From Janibacter sp. CX7 (GTDB lineage Bacteria; Actinomycetota; Actinomycetes; Actinomycetales; Dermatophilaceae), in assembly GCF_024362365.1 (NCBI RefSeq), contig NZ_CP101464.1, forward strand, positions 930,001 through 994,000: a stretch of 64,000 bases of DNA, read 5' to 3'. The notes beneath the pieces were generated by a model, which was not told where the DNA came from, ran no database searches, and saw only the letters and a program-made list of their open reading frames with translations. Made by a program: the position numbers and the translations under genes. Positions 1 through 9,131 of this stretch are shown here, piece by piece. Each line of letters opens with the position of its first letter. Position 1 is the stretch's first letter.

Positions 1-3000
1 CCCACCGGACAGGCGCACACCGCGATGACCGACGAGCGAGTCGGGACCGCCGGCCGCGGCGACGTCCTCGCTCAACCGCGCGAGGGCCACCGGCTCGTCG
101 AAGGGGCGCTCGTGCCCGAGCCGCACGTTGTCGACGAAGGTGCCGGACAGCACCCGCGGCACCTGCGCGACGTGGGCCACCCGGCCCGGGCGCAGGGTGC
201 GCTGCGCGTTGGTGACGGGAGTGCCGTTCCACAGCAGCTGACCACGGTGGTCGACGAGACCGGCGAGGGCCGCGAGCAGGCTCGACTTGCCGGAGCCGAC
301 CTGGCCGACGAGCAGCACGAGCTGACCGCGCTCGATGCTCAGGTCGATGTCGCTCGCGCCCACCGTGCCGTCGTCGTGCACGACGCTGACATCGCGCAGC
401 TCGAGGCGCTGCAGCGGCTCGCGCTCGCCGGCGACCGGCGTGGGGGCGGTGCCCTCGACGAGGTCGACGCCCTCGGGCAGGTCCATGAGGTCGACACCGC
501 CGGCGAAGCGCGCGGTCTCGACCTGCCAGGCGCGCGTGCCCGGGGCCTCGGTGACGACCATGCTCGCGACGCGGCCGAACCAGTCGAAGCCCATGACCGC
601 GCCCGAGACGAGGATCGCGGTGCCCAGGCCCCAGCCGCCGGAGACGTGGATCCACCACGTCGCGACGACGCCGCACTGGACCATGACGAGCGGGACGGCG
701 TCGAGCACGGCCTGCACCCGGTGCTCGCGCACCGCCGCGTCGACCCGGCCACCGTCGACCTGCCGCAGGTGACGGCGGACGAAGGGGGTCGCCGCGGCGA
801 GCTTGATCGTGCGCACCGACTCGAGGGTGGAGACGACCGCACGGCCGAAGCGGGCGCGGGCCGCCGACGCCGCTGCGGCGGAGCGCCCGGCGATCGGCCG
901 ACCGAAGGTCGCGGCGACCGCCGAGGTCACCATGACGGCGAGCAGGACGGCGCCGGCGACCCACGTGCCCGCGAGCACCGCGGTCAGCGCGGCGATGACC
1001 ATGCCGTTGATGAAGTCGACCCACCGGTCGGCGTAGCGCGCGTAGCGGTCGGCGTCCATCGAGCGGGCGACGACCTCACCCGGGGGCGTGCGCGGCAGCC
1101 GCTCGGTGCGGGTCTGGCCGACGAGCACCGCCATGCGGGTGCGCAGCATGACCTCGATCCACCAGCGCGGGTAGCGGAAGAAGGCCGATGCGGTGAGGAA
1201 GGGCACGACGAGCAGGCAGCCGACGAGCACACCGCCGAGGAGGGTCGGAGTGTGCCCGGCCTGCAGGTCCTCGACGACCGTGCCCCAGACGAGCCCGGTG
1301 ACCGCACCCTGTGCGCCGAGCACCGACATGAGCAGGAAGCACAGCGCTCCCGCGATGCCCCACGTCGGCTTGACCGACAGCGCGTGCGCGATGCCGCGGG
1401 CGAGCGTCGGCCCGGTGCCGACCTCGGGCAGGTCCGGGGGAGTGGTCGTGCGGCGGCGTCCGCCGACCGGGTCGAGGTCGGCGTGGTCGACGTCGGGCCC
1501 GGACGAAGGGGGGCGCTCGCCCTGCGCGGACGCCGACGCGTCGACGTCGGCCTCGGCACGGCTGTCGAGCAGGAGGATGCGGAAGGGGCCGTCCGCCTGG
1601 GCGAGCTCGGTGCGGCGTCCGTGCTGGATGACCCGGCCGTGGTCGAGGACGACGACGTGCGGCGCCCGCTCGATGGTGTTGAGCCGGTGGGCGATGAGGA
1701 TGCCGGTGCGCCCGACGAGCAGGCGGTCGGCGGCCGAGACGACCCGGCGCTCGGTGAGCGGGTCCATCCGGGCGGTCGCCTCGTCGAGGACGACGACGCG
1801 CACGTCGCGCACGAGCAGCCGGGCGAAGGCGACGAGCTGCTCCTCGCCGGAGGACAGGGTGGTGCCGCCGGGGCCGAGCAGGGTGTCGAGCCCGTCGGGC
1901 AGGCCCTCGACCCACTCGCCGAGCCCGAGCTCGCGCACGGCGTCCTCGACGTCGGCGCGCGGGGTGTCGTCGAAGAGGGTGATGTTGTCGGCCAGCGTGC
2001 CGGCGATGATCTCGGTGCGCTGGGTGACGACGCCGACGTCGGTGCGCAGCAGCTGCAGGTCGATGTCACGCACGTCGACCCCGCCGACGAAGACGCTGCC
2101 GCGCGGCGGCTCGACCGCCCGCGAGATGAAGGAGGCGAGCGTCGACTTGCCCGAGCCGGTGCGCCCGACGAGGGCGACGGTCTCGCCGGCGGGCACGTCG
2201 AAGGTCACGTCGCGCAGGGCGAAGCTGCCCTCGGCGTAGGAGAAGTCGAGGCCACGCACCTCGACCGCGAGCTGGGCGCCGGCGGGAACGGGAGCGCCCC
2301 CCTTCGGCTCCGGCTCGACGGCGAGCATCTGCCGCAGCCGGATCACCGCGCCGAGCCCGGCCTGCAGGTCGGGCAGGTGGTGCGAGAGCTGGCTGATCAG
2401 GCCGACGAAGGTCGAGGTGACGATGAAGAGGGTGACGAGCTCACCCACCGAGATCGCCTCGGTGACGGCGAGCGCGATGCCGGCCACGCCGATGCCCGCG
2501 AGCAGCGCGTGGAGGAGCAGGCCGGCGCGACGGGCGAGCCGGCTCTCGAGGACGACGACGTCGCAGAAGCGGGCGTGCACCCGGGCGGTGAGCGTCGCGA
2601 GGCGCTGGACCATGTGGGCCTGACCCAGGCTCGTGCGCAGGTCGTCACGCCCGGCGATGCCCTCCTCGAGAGCGCTCGCGTGGTCGGTCCAGGCGGCCTC
2701 CTCGATGACCTTGCGCCGGGCGATCTCGCCGAGCAGCGGGCGCACCGCGAGCCAGGTGAGCGCGGCCAGCAGCGGGAAGAGCAGCCACGCCGGCCACCAC
2801 GTCACGCCCGCGACGATCCACATCGGCAGGACGGAGAAGGCGGTGCGGGCGAACATCCACACCTGCCACCGCATGAGGTTGCCGACCTCGTGGGTGTCGT
2901 CGTCGACGCGGTCGAGGATCTCGCCGGCGGCCTGCTCGGAGAGGATCGCGACGGGCTGGGCGAGTGCGGCGTCGAGCAGGTCGTCGCGCAGGACGCCCTC

Positions 3001-3288
3001 GGCCCGGTCGGACAGGCCGACCCACACGACCTTGCCGATGTTGTCGACGAGGGCGCCACCGATGACGAGGACCGCGAGGAGCTGGACGAGGGAGGTCGAC
3101 GGGGTCTCGGCGAGCCGGCCCACGACGACCGTGCCGAGGGTGAGCGAGATCGCGGCCAGGGCCGAGCACACCAGCGCCGCGGCGGCGGCGGGCGAGCGCA
3201 TCCGGCGCCAGTCGACGGTGCGCTCCGGGGGCTGGGGCTCGGCGGTGGTCTGGGGCGTCGCGGCGGTCCGCTCGAGGGTCTGCGTCAT
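1..3288 (-). CDS. Tandem-fused ABC exporter, two TMD-NBD halves (3' end cut by window)
   Basis: The minus frame stays open from an ATG at 3288 to base 1, 1096 codons, so the stop lies outside the window. It reads TMD-NBD-TMD-NBD in one chain. The first NBD has Walker A GRTGSGKST (about 2140-2175), signature LSSGE (about 1850) and Walker B VVVLDEAT. The second has Walker A GQVGSGKSS (about 285-310) and its LSGG signature lies right at the window edge. Hydrophobic stretches before each NBD are the membrane domains. Family knowledge: such full-length exporters move drugs, lipids or peptides across the inner membrane. The substrate cannot be told from sequence. Walker A and signature residues look intact in both halves. 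The long open frame on the opposite strand is a GC shadow. Confidence 0.9.
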   Translation of the reverse strand, partial: MTQTLERTAATPQTTAEPQPPERTVDWRRMRSPAAAAALVCSALAAISLTLGTVVVGRLAETPSTSLVQLLAVLVIGGALVDNIGKVVWVGLSDRAEGVLRDDLLDAALAQPVAILSEQAAGEILDRVDDDTHEVGNLMRWQVWMFARTAFSVLPMWIVAGVTWWPAWLLFPLLAALTWLAVRPLLGEIARRKVIEEAAWTDHASALEEGIAGRDDLRTSLGQAHMVQRLATLTARVHARFCDVVVLESRLARRAGLLLHALLAGIGVAGIALAVTEAISVGELVTLFIVTSTFVGLISQLSHHLPDLQAGLGAVIRLRQMLAVEPEPKGGAPVPAGAQLAVEVRGLDFSYAEGSFALRDVTFDVPAGETVALVGRTGSGKSTLASFISRAVEPPRGSVFVGGVDVRDIDLQLLRTDVGVVTQRTEIIAGTLADNITLFDDTPRADVEDAVRELGLGEWVEGLPDGLDTLLGPGGTTLSSGEEQLVAFARLLVRDVRVVVLDEATARMDPLTERRVVSAADRLLVGRTGILIAHRLNTIERAPHVVVLDHGRVIQHGRRTELAQADGPFRILLLDSRAEADVDASASAQGERPPSSGPDVDHADLDPVGGRRRTTTPPDLPEVGTGPTLARGIAHALSVKPTWGIAGALCFLLMSVLGAQGAVTGLVWGTVVEDLQAGHTPTLLGGVLVGCLLVVPFLTASAFFRYPRWWIEVMLRTRMAVLVGQTRTERLPRTPPGEVVARSMDADRYARYADRWVDFINGMVIAALTAVLAGTWVAGAVLLAVMVTSAVAATFGRPIAGRSAAAASAARARFGRAVVSTLESVRTIKLAAATPFVRRHLRQVDGGRVDAAVREHRVQAVLDAVPLVMVQCGVVATWWIHVSGGWGLGTAILVSGAVMGFDWFGRVASMVVTEAPGTRAWQVETARFAGGVDLMDLPEGVDLVEGTAPTPVAGEREPLQRLELRDVSVVHDDGTVGASDIDLSIERGQLVLLVGQVGSGKSSLLAALAGLVDHRGQLLWNGTPVTNAQRTLRPGRVAHVAQVPRVLSGTFVDNVRLGHERPFDEPVALARLSEDVAAAGGPDSLVGHRGVRLSGG

Positions 3289-3602
3289 GGCCTGTCAAGG
3301 CTATGTCCGCCCACCGACACCGCGCCTCCGATTTTTCGGCCCCGGTGCCCACGGTGTGGGCGTACCAACTCTGCAAGACCCTAGGGTTTTGCAGAGTTGG
3401 TGGCCCGGCGGCACCCTGCTGGGGGTCGGCTCCCACCCCGCGAGACGGCCGTCCAACGACTGGACCGGGGGTTCCGTCCACTCACCCGGCCCGCGTACCG
3501 TCGGACGATCGGCGCCACACCCGGCTCCACCCCCTTCGCACCAGCGGCACCCCCACCCACGTCGTGCCTGACCTGCGCCACCGCACGACCACAGGAGCCG
3601 TC
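3289..3602. other. Intergenic region upstream of the ABC gene
   Basis: This 314-base stretch carries the CTAG palindrome at 3365-3400. The first 75 bases must hold the promoter of the minus-strand ABC gene, but I see no clear -35/-10 pair. The rest (3401-3590) is GC-rich without a convincing frame or hairpin. A Shine-Dalgarno-like AGGAG at 3592-3597 belongs to the small open frame that follows. Confidence 0.4.
3365..3400. repeat. CTAG-centred palindrome, copy 1
   Basis: An 18-bp arm beginning CCAACTCTGCAAGACCCT is followed directly by its near-perfect complement, centred on CCCTAGGG. The only mismatch becomes a G-U pair in plus-strand RNA. It is one of seven related palindromes in this window, all intergenic. 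CTAG is otherwise scarce here. It could act as a terminator, a protein-binding site or a REP-like element. Confidence 0.85.
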
Positions 3603-3674
3603 ATGAGTGACGAGGCCAACGAGGCACGCCGCGCCCTCCAGGAGAGCCTGGACCGCCGCGACAGCGGCGAGTGA
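3603..3674 (+). CDS. Possible 23-residue small protein
   Basis: The frame begins ATG AGT GAC GAG and encodes a short, highly charged peptide (starts MSDEANEARRAL, ends DRRDSGE) with predicted helical character and no membrane segment. The support is an AGGAG motif six bases upstream and the absence of any other gene here. No family is recognised. It lies between the ABC exporter and ilvD. Very short frames like this occur by chance, so it is a candidate only. Confidence 0.3.
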   Translation: MSDEANEARRALQESLDRRDSGE

Positions 3675-3710
3675 GCGCACGCGCCACCCATCACCACTGA
3701 CCGCCCTGCG

Positions 3711-3738
3711 TCTCGAGGCTCGCAAGCTCGCACCTCGA
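3711..3738. repeat. Short imperfect hairpin repeat (TCGAGG...CCTCGA)
   Basis: TCGAGG and CCTCGA flank the sequence CTCGCAAGCTCGCA. The pattern resembles widespread intergenic actinobacterial repeats of the type TCGAGGCTCGC. Only one copy is seen in this window, so the assignment rests on memory of the general pattern. Confidence 0.3.
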
Positions 3739-3745
3739 CGAACGT

Positions 3746-3795
3746 GGGGCGGTCTGCGTGTGCCTCGAGGTGCGGGGGCGGTCTGCATGTGAGAC
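3746..3795 (+). promoter_or_regulatory. Direct repeats and operator candidate upstream of ilvD
   Basis: The 17-base sequence GGGGCGGTCTGCRTGTG occurs at 3746-3762 and again at 3775-3791, 29 bases apart. The second copy runs into GTCTGCATGTGAGAC (3781-3795), a dyad that loosely resembles the operator candidates before leuB, ilvE and leuC. The ilvD start codon is 40 bases further on, and TACCGT near 3822 could be a -10 element. The link to the branched-chain regulon is weaker here than at the other sites. Confidence 0.4.
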
Positions 3796-3835
3796 GCGGT
3801 ATCAACCTCCGGACCGGCGGCATACCGTGGATCCC

Positions 3836-5680
3836 ATGCCGCAGCTTCGATCCCGCACGACGACCCACGGACGCAACATGGCCGGTGCCCGTGCCCTCTG
3901 GCGCGCCACCGGCATGGGCGAAGGGGACTTCGGCAAGCCGATCGTCGCGATCGCCAACTCCTTCACCCAGTTCGTCCCCGGGCACGTGCACCTCAAGGAC
4001 ATGGGCCAGCTCGTCGCCGGCGCCGTCGAGGAGGCCGGGGGAGTGGGCAAGGAGTTCAACACCATCGCCGTCGACGACGGCATCGCGATGGGTCATGACG
4101 GCATGCTCTACTCGCTGCCCAGCCGAGAGGTCATCGCCGACTCGATCGAGTACATGGTCAACGCGCACTGCGCCGACGCCCTCGTGTGCATCTCCAACTG
4201 CGACAAGATCACGCCCGGCATGCTCCTGGCCGCGCTGCGGCTGAACATCCCGACCGTCTTCGTCTCCGGCGGCCCGATGGAGGCCGGCAAGGCGATCATC
4301 GGTGACGACGGCGAGACCTACACCCGGCTCGACCTCGTCGACGCGATGGTCAAGGCCGTCGACGACAACGTCAGCGACGACGAGATCACCGCGATCGAGC
4401 AGTCCGCCTGCCCGACGTGCGGGTCCTGCTCGGGCATGTTCACCGCCAACTCGATGAACTGCCTCACCGAGGCCCTCGGGCTCTCCCTGCCCGGCAACGG
4501 CTCGACGCTCGCGACCGCCTCGGCCCGCCGCGACCTCTTCCTCGACGCCGGCAAGCTCGTCGTCGACCTGTGCCGCGACTACTACGACGGCGACGACGAG
4601 TCCGTGCTGCCGCGCTCGATCGCGACGAAGCCCGCCTTCGCCAATGCCATGCGCCTCGACATCGCCATGGGCGGCTCGACCAACACGATCCTCCACCTGC
4701 TCGCCGCGGCGCAGGAGGCGGAGGTCGACTTCGACCAGAGCGACATCGACGCCCTCTCGCGGGTCACGCCCTGCCTGGTCAAGGTGGCGCCCAACAGCGG
4801 CGACTACTACATGGAAGACGTGCACCGCGCCGGAGGCATCCCCGCGATCCTCGGCGAGCTGCACCGCGGCGGCATGCTGGACGCCAGTGTCCGGTCCGTG
4901 CACAGCCCCGACCTCGAGACCTGGCTCTCCGACTGGGACATCCGCTCCGGCGCCGCGACGAGCAAGGCCACCGAGCTCTTCCACGCCGCCCCCGGTGGGG
5001 TCCGCACGACCGAGGCCTTCTCCTCCACCAACCGGTGGACGAGCCTCGACACCGACAGCGAGGACGGGTGCATCCGCTCCGTGGAGCACGCCTACACGAG
5101 CGAAGGGGGCCTGGCGGTCCTCCACGGCAACCTCGCGCCGGACGGTTGCATCGTCAAGACCGCCGGCGTGCCCGAGCACCAGTGGAACTTCTCCGGTCCC
5201 GCCCGCGTCGCCGAGTCGCAGGAGGCCGCGGTCGAGATGATCCTGTCCAAGCAGGTGCAGGAGGGCGAGGTCGTCGTCATCCGCTACGAGGGCCCCAAGG
5301 GCGGCCCCGGCATGCAGGAGATGCTCTACCCCACCTCCTACCTCAAGGGCACCGGCCTCGGCCCCAAGTGCGCCCTGATCACCGACGGCCGCTTCTCCGG
5401 TGGCTCGTCCGGCCTGTCGATCGGGCACGTCTCCCCGGAGGCCGCCTCCGGCGGCGCCATCGGCCTGGTCCGCGACGGTGACGTCATCGAGTTCGACATC
5501 CCCGGTCGCCGGGTCAACCTGCTCGTCGACGACGAGGAGCTGCAGCGTCGCCGCACCGAGCAGGACGCGAAGGGGTGGGCACCCGCCGCCCCCCGCCCCC
5601 GCAAGGTGACCCCGGCCCTGAAGATCTTCGCGAAGTTCGCCCAGTCCGCCGACAAGGGCGCCGCCCGCAAGGTCGACTGA
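3836..5680 (+). CDS. ilvD: Dihydroxy-acid dehydratase
   Basis: 614 residues, the usual length for IlvD. It dehydrates 2,3-dihydroxy-isovalerate and 2,3-dihydroxy-3-methylvalerate to the keto acids that precede valine and isoleucine. The start is chosen at [20 protein letters not shown] because it matches the IlvD N-terminus; the frame is open further upstream. Fe-S ligand candidates are Cys122 in [10 protein letters not shown] and Cys192/195/198 in [10 protein letters not shown]. It lies upstream of leuB, ilvE and cimA on the same strand, but about 280 bases and a strong inverted repeat separate it from leuB, so it is probably its own transcript. Confidence 0.97.
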   Translation: MPQLRSRTTTHGRNMAGARALWRATGMGEGDFGKPIVAIANSFTQFVPGHVHLKDMGQLVAGAVEEAGGVGKEFNTIAVDDGIAMGHDGMLYSLPSREVIADSIEYMVNAHCADALVCISNCDKITPGMLLAALRLNIPTVFVSGGPMEAGKAIIGDDGETYTRLDLVDAMVKAVDDNVSDDEITAIEQSACPTCGSCSGMFTANSMNCLTEALGLSLPGNGSTLATASARRDLFLDAGKLVVDLCRDYYDGDDESVLPRSIATKPAFANAMRLDIAMGGSTNTILHLLAAAQEAEVDFDQSDIDALSRVTPCLVKVAPNSGDYYMEDVHRAGGIPAILGELHRGGMLDASVRSVHSPDLETWLSDWDIRSGAATSKATELFHAAPGGVRTTEAFSSTNRWTSLDTDSEDGCIRSVEHAYTSEGGLAVLHGNLAPDGCIVKTAGVPEHQWNFSGPARVAESQEAAVEMILSKQVQEGEVVVIRYEGPKGGPGMQEMLYPTSYLKGTGLGPKCALITDGRFSGGSSGLSIGHVSPEAASGGAIGLVRDGDVIEFDIPGRRVNLLVDDEELQRRRTEQDAKGWAPAAPRPRKVTPALKIFAKFAQSADKGAARKVD

Positions 5681-5702
5681 CCCCGCTCCCTTCGCGCCCC
5701 TC

Positions 5703-5740
5703 GCTCCCTGAGGAGGCCGCCCGCGGCCGTCTCGAAGGGC
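5703..5740. repeat. Hairpin repeat family B, copy 1
   Basis: The consensus is GGTCCCTGAGGAG, a short perfect stem, then CGTCTCGAAGGGC. Here the stem is GGCCGC-CC-GCGGCC (5715-5728). Three other copies in the window (8995, 40048, 40217) keep the flanks, and two of them change both sides of the stem together. It lies 22 bases after the ilvD stop. Confidence 0.8.
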
Positions 5741-5801
5741 GCGGTCGTCTCGGGTGCCTCCGGACGAAGGGAGGGCTCCCGGAGGGAAGCGGTCGCGCTG
5801 G

Positions 5802-5859
5802 GGAAAAGTCCGGACCGCTCGTCGTGCACGTCGCGACCGTGCGAAGTCCGGACTTTTCC
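5802..5859 (+). terminator. Long inverted repeat between ilvD and leuB
   Basis: GGAAAAGTCCGGAC (5802-5815) is perfectly complementary to GTCCGGACTTTTCC (5846-5859) around a 30-base loop that holds further G+C-rich complementarity. The 3' arm ends in TTTTCC, so it could terminate the ilvD transcript. The long loop is unusual for a simple terminator, and a structured element like the one at 40094-40197 is an alternative. Confidence 0.6.
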
Positions 5860-5903
5860 TTGATTCGCGCGGCCCCTTCCTTCCGGGAGCGCCAGCGAGG
5901 GGC

Positions 5904-5939
5904 GCCCACATGCCGGGACACGGATTTCACATGTCGGGA
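5904..5939 (+). promoter_or_regulatory. Tandem operator candidates upstream of leuB
   Basis: Two related dyads, GCCCACATGCCGGGA (5904-5918) and TTTCACATGTCGGGA (5925-5939), have centres 21 bases apart, about two helical turns, and end 20 bases before the leuB start. They match the pattern YYCA-N5-YGRGA seen before ilvE and in the iclR-leuC intergenic region. Family knowledge: in actinobacteria an IclR-type regulator (LtbR/NdgR) controls leuB and leuCD. Assignment of these sites to it is inference. Confidence 0.5.
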
Positions 5940-5959
5940 CGCGCGCCTAGCCTGAAGCC

Positions 5960-7006
5960 ATGAGCACCGACGCAGCGCAGACCAGCTTCGACATCGCCGT
6001 CATCGGGGGCGATGGGATCGGCCCCGAGGTGGTGGCCGAGGGGCTCAAGGTCCTCGGCGTCAGCGGTGTCGACCTGCGGACGACCGAGTACGACCTCGGC
6101 GCGGCCCGCTGGCACCGCACCGGCGAGACGCTGCCGGACTCGGTCGTCGAGGAGCTGCGCGGCCACGACGGCATCCTGCTCGGCGCCATCGGCGACCCGA
6201 CCGTGCCCTCCGGCGTCCTCGAGCGGGGCGTGTTGCTCCCCCTTCGCTTTGCGCTCGACCACTACGTCAACCTGCGCCCGGCCAAGCTCTTCCCCGGCGT
6301 CACCAGCCCGCTCGCCGAGCACGTGACGAGCAAGGGACTCGACTTCGTCGTCGTCCGAGAGGGCACCGAGGGCCCCTATGTCGGCAACGGCGGCGCGCTG
6401 CGCGTCGGCACCCCGCACGAGGTCGCGACCGAGGTCAGCGTCAACACCCGCTTCGGCATCGAGCGCGTCGTGCGTGACGCCTTCGCCCGCGCCCAGGCCC
6501 GCCCGCGCAAGCACCTGACCCTCGTCCACAAGCACAACGTGCTCACCCACGCCGGCCACCTGTGGCGCCGCACCGTCGAGGAGGTCGGCGCGGAGTTCCC
6601 CGACGTCGAGACCGCCTACCAGCACGTCGACGCGGCGACGATCTTCCTCGCCACCGACCCGGCACGCTTCGACGTCATCGTCACCGACAACCTCTTCGGC
6701 GACATCATCACCGACATCGCCGCGGCCGTCGCCGGCGGCATCGGTCTCGCCGCGAGCGGCAACATCAACCCCACCCGCGAGGCCCCGAGCATGTTCGAGC
6801 CGGTCCACGGGTCCGCCCCCGACATCGCCGGCCAGGGCAAGGCCGACCCGACCGCCGCGATCCTCTCCGCGGCGATGCTGCTGGACCACCTCGGCCTCGC
6901 CGACGACGCCCAGCGGATCGAGGCCGCCGTCGCCGGCGACCTCGCCGAGCGCGCGGGGGAGCGGTCCACGAGCCAGATCGGGGATGCCATCGCTGCCCGC
7001 GTATGA
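5960..7006 (+). CDS. leuB: 3-isopropylmalate dehydrogenase
   Basis: 348 residues. It oxidises and decarboxylates 3-isopropylmalate (leucine pathway) and, in the citramalate pathway, 3-methylmalate to 2-oxobutyrate, with NAD+. The N-terminal GGDGIGPEV, the substrate-loop region around [12 protein letters not shown], and [18 protein letters not shown] with [12 protein letters not shown] are family signatures. The start ATG is right after the two operator candidates. It ends 63 bases before ilvE, with another operator candidate between them. Together with cimA and leuCD it completes conversion of pyruvate and acetyl-CoA to 2-oxobutyrate. Confidence 0.97.
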   Translation: MSTDAAQTSFDIAVIGGDGIGPEVVAEGLKVLGVSGVDLRTTEYDLGAARWHRTGETLPDSVVEELRGHDGILLGAIGDPTVPSGVLERGVLLPLRFALDHYVNLRPAKLFPGVTSPLAEHVTSKGLDFVVVREGTEGPYVGNGGALRVGTPHEVATEVSVNTRFGIERVVRDAFARAQARPRKHLTLVHKHNVLTHAGHLWRRTVEEVGAEFPDVETAYQHVDAATIFLATDPARFDVIVTDNLFGDIITDIAAAVAGGIGLAASGNINPTREAPSMFEPVHGSAPDIAGQGKADPTAAILSAAMLLDHLGLADDAQRIEAAVAGDLAERAGERSTSQIGDAIAARV

Positions 7007-7009
7007 CGT

Positions 7010-7026
7010 GTCCCACATGGTGGGAC
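7010..7026 (+). promoter_or_regulatory. Perfect dyad upstream of ilvE
   Basis: GTCCCACATGGTGGGAC has 7-base perfect arms around ATG. It begins four bases after the leuB stop and 44 bases before the ilvE start. It fits the same pattern as the leuB and leuC sites, which suggests ilvE has its own promoter under the same regulator. Function is inferred from the shared motif only. Confidence 0.5.
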
Positions 7027-7069
7027 TACCCTGCGAGCAGACCCGCACCCCCGAGGAGACGTACCCCAG

Positions 7070-8170
7070 ATGACCGCCGAGCTGACCTTCACGACCACCC
7101 GCAGCGACGCCCCCCTTCCTGACGCCGACCGCGAGGCCGTCCTGGCCAACCCCGGCTTCGGTTCGACCTTCACCGACCACATGGCCGTGGCCACGTGGAC
7201 GAAGGGGGAGGGCTGGCACGACGGGCAGGTGCGGGCCTTCGGTCCGCTGCAGCTGAGCCCCGCCGCGGCCGTCCTGCACTACGCGCAGGAAGTCTTCGAG
7301 GGGATGAAGGCCTACCGCCACGAAGACGGCTCGGTGTGGACCTTCCGCCCCGACCGCAACGCGGCCCGCATGGCCCGCAGCTGCGAGCGGCTCGCGCTGC
7401 CCGTGCTGCCGGAGGAGGACTTCGTCGGGGCGATCCGCGCGCTCGTCCAGGCCGACGAGACGTGGGTCCCCGCCTACGGCACGGGGGAGACGAGCCTCTA
7501 CCTGCGGCCCTTCATGTTCGCCTCCGAGGCATTCCTCGGGGTGCGCCCGGCCAACGAGGTGACCTTCTCGGTCATCGCCAGCCCCGCCGGCGCCTACTTC
7601 TCCGGCGGCCTCAAGCCGGTCAACCTCTGGGTCAGCCAGGACTACGCCCGCGCCGGCGAGGGCGGCACGGGCGACGCCAAGTGCGGTGGCAACTACGCCT
7701 CCTCGCTCGCCGGCCAGCTCGAGGGTCAGGCCCAGGGCTGCGACCAGGCCGTCTTCCTCGACTCCTCGACGCACACCTACATCGAAGAGCTCGGCGGGAT
7801 GAACCTCTTCTTCGTCACCAAGGACGGCCGCCTGCGCACCCCCGCGCTCACCGGCTCGATCCTCGAGGGCGTCACCCGCGACTCGATCCTCGCGCTCGCG
7901 CCCGACCTCGGTCTGACGCCCGAGGAGTCGCGCATCGAGATCGACTGGTGGAAGGAGGGCGTCGCCTCCGGCGAGATCACCGAGGTCTTCGCCTGCGGCA
8001 CCGCCGCCGTCGTCACCCCGGTCGGCGAGCTTCGCTGGGCCGGCGGCTCGGCCCCGTCCACCGGTGGCGAGGGCGGTGGCGAGATGACCCGCACCATCCG
8101 CCAGAGCCTGCTCGACATCCAGTACGGCGTCGCCGAGGACACCCGCGGCTGGATGACCCGCCTCGTCTGA
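7070..8170 (+). CDS. ilvE: Branched-chain amino-acid aminotransferase
   Basis: 366 residues, class IV PLP aminotransferase of the long actinobacterial type. It transfers amino groups between glutamate and the keto acids of valine, leucine and isoleucine. The PLP lysine is expected at Lys204 in GDAKCGGNYASSL. Other marks are VFEGMKAYRHEDGSVWTFRP and the C-terminal VAEDTRGWMTRLV. A GAGGAG ribosome site lies about 12 bases before the ATG. It follows leuB and is followed after 29 bases by a HAD-family gene that may be cotranscribed. Confidence 0.97.
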   Translation: MTAELTFTTTRSDAPLPDADREAVLANPGFGSTFTDHMAVATWTKGEGWHDGQVRAFGPLQLSPAAAVLHYAQEVFEGMKAYRHEDGSVWTFRPDRNAARMARSCERLALPVLPEEDFVGAIRALVQADETWVPAYGTGETSLYLRPFMFASEAFLGVRPANEVTFSVIASPAGAYFSGGLKPVNLWVSQDYARAGEGGTGDAKCGGNYASSLAGQLEGQAQGCDQAVFLDSSTHTYIEELGGMNLFFVTKDGRLRTPALTGSILEGVTRDSILALAPDLGLTPEESRIEIDWWKEGVASGEITEVFACGTAAVVTPVGELRWAGGSAPSTGGEGGGEMTRTIRQSLLDIQYGVAEDTRGWMTRLV

Positions 8171-8199
8171 GCACCTCAGCACCGCACCGAGGTAGCCAG

Positions 8200-9003
8200 G
8201 TGACCCCTCGCCTCATCGCCACCGATCTCGACGGCACCCTCCTGCGTAGCGACGGGACCGTCTCCGCCCGCTCGGTCGACGCCCTTCGCGCCGTCGCCGA
8301 CGCGGGGCTCGAGACGGTCCTCGTCACGGCCCGCCCGCCCCGCTGGCTCGACGAGCTCGCGCACGTCGTCGGCACGCGAGGGGTCGCCCTGTGCGGCAAC
8401 GGCGCTTTCCGCTACGACGTCGCCGAGCGGCGGGTCTTCGGGGTGCGCTCGATCCCGCGTGAGGTCGTCACCGAGGTCGTGCGCGACCTGCGGGAGCAGC
8501 TGCCGGGCACCGGCTTCGCCGCCGAGCGGCACTGCGGGCTGGCCGCGGAGAGCATGTTCGCCGCGATCCACGACCATCCCGAGGAGCTCGTCACGACGCA
8601 CGCCATCGAGCACCTCACCGACGCCGGCGTCGGCAAGCTCCTCGCCCGCAACCCTCATCTCGACGACGAGGAGTTCATCGTCGCGGTGACCGAGATCGTC
8701 GGCGACCGTGCGGTCGTCGCCTTCAGCGGCGCCGGTGGCCTGGCCGAGGTCTCGGCGAAGGGGGTCACCAAGGCCGCCGCACTCGCCGGCTGGTGCGCGG
8801 AGCTCGGGATCGACGCGGGGGAGGTGTGGGCCTTCGGCGACATGCCCAACGACCTGCCGATGCTCACCTGGGCGGGGCGCTCCTTCGCCGTGGCCAATGC
8901 CCACGACGATGTCCTCGCCGCCGCCACCGACCGCGCCCCGGCCAACGACGACGACGGGGTCGCCCAGGTGCTCGAGGGGCTCCTGCGTCCATCCGGTCCC
9001 TGA
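8200..9003 (+). CDS. HAD-superfamily (Cof-type) phosphatase
   Basis: 267 residues from a GTG start. Motif I is DLDGTLLRSDG near the N-terminus, the conserved lysine lies in SAKGVTKAAALAGW, and motif IV is FGDMPNDLPML. A cap domain of the C2 kind fills the middle. Family members dephosphorylate small phosphorylated metabolites; the substrate cannot be told. The GTG is chosen because it gives the canonical N-terminus before the first motif and lies 29 bases after ilvE. Its TGA stop is part of hairpin repeat B. A role in branched-chain metabolism is not implied by its family. Confidence 0.85.
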   Translation: MTPRLIATDLDGTLLRSDGTVSARSVDALRAVADAGLETVLVTARPPRWLDELAHVVGTRGVALCGNGAFRYDVAERRVFGVRSIPREVVTEVVRDLREQLPGTGFAAERHCGLAAESMFAAIHDHPEELVTTHAIEHLTDAGVGKLLARNPHLDDEEFIVAVTEIVGDRAVVAFSGAGGLAEVSAKGVTKAAALAGWCAELGIDAGEVWAFGDMPNDLPMLTWAGRSFAVANAHDDVLAAATDRAPANDDDGVAQVLEGLLRPSGP

Positions 9004-9033
9004 GGAGCTCGCTCTGCGAGCGTCTCGCAGGGC
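8995..9033. repeat. Hairpin repeat family B, copy 2 (includes HAD-gene stop codon)
   Basis: GGTCCCTGAGGA, a stem GCTCGC-TCT-GCGAGC (9007-9021), then CGTCTCGCAGGGC. The TGA inside the repeat is the stop codon of the preceding phosphatase gene, so the repeat supplies that gene's end. Stem bases differ from the other copies but pairing is kept. Confidence 0.8.
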
Positions 9034-9080
9034 GGACGCGGGATGACCGACTCGTGGGACGGTGCCATGGTGGTCGGGTG

Positions 9081-9131
9081 ATGCCCCAGATGACGACCCG
9101 AGCTGCCACCGCAGCCGAGCTCATTATCTAG
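9081..9131 (+). CDS. Leader peptide of cimA (MPQMTTRAATAAELII)
   Basis: A 16-codon frame ending CTC ATT ATC TAG, that is Leu-Ile-Ile-stop. Consecutive Ile codons, one of them ATT, which is rare in this genome, just before the stop are the hallmark of an attenuator leader for an isoleucine gene. The next gene, cimA, makes the first committed intermediate of isoleucine. The start has only a weak GGTGG-like ribosome site; leaderless translation is possible. A stable hairpin begins directly at the base after the stop codon, and a terminator-like hairpin follows it. Confidence 0.65.
   Translation: MPQMTTRAATAAELII

Noticed and set aside
25..3384. 1119-codon open frame on the plus strand
   Set aside because: It is antisense to the ABC exporter, has a His/Asp/Arg/Gly-rich shadow composition and no domain.
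3482..5911. 809-codon minus-strand frame opposite ilvD
   Set aside because: Composition and lack of domains mark it as a shadow of IlvD.
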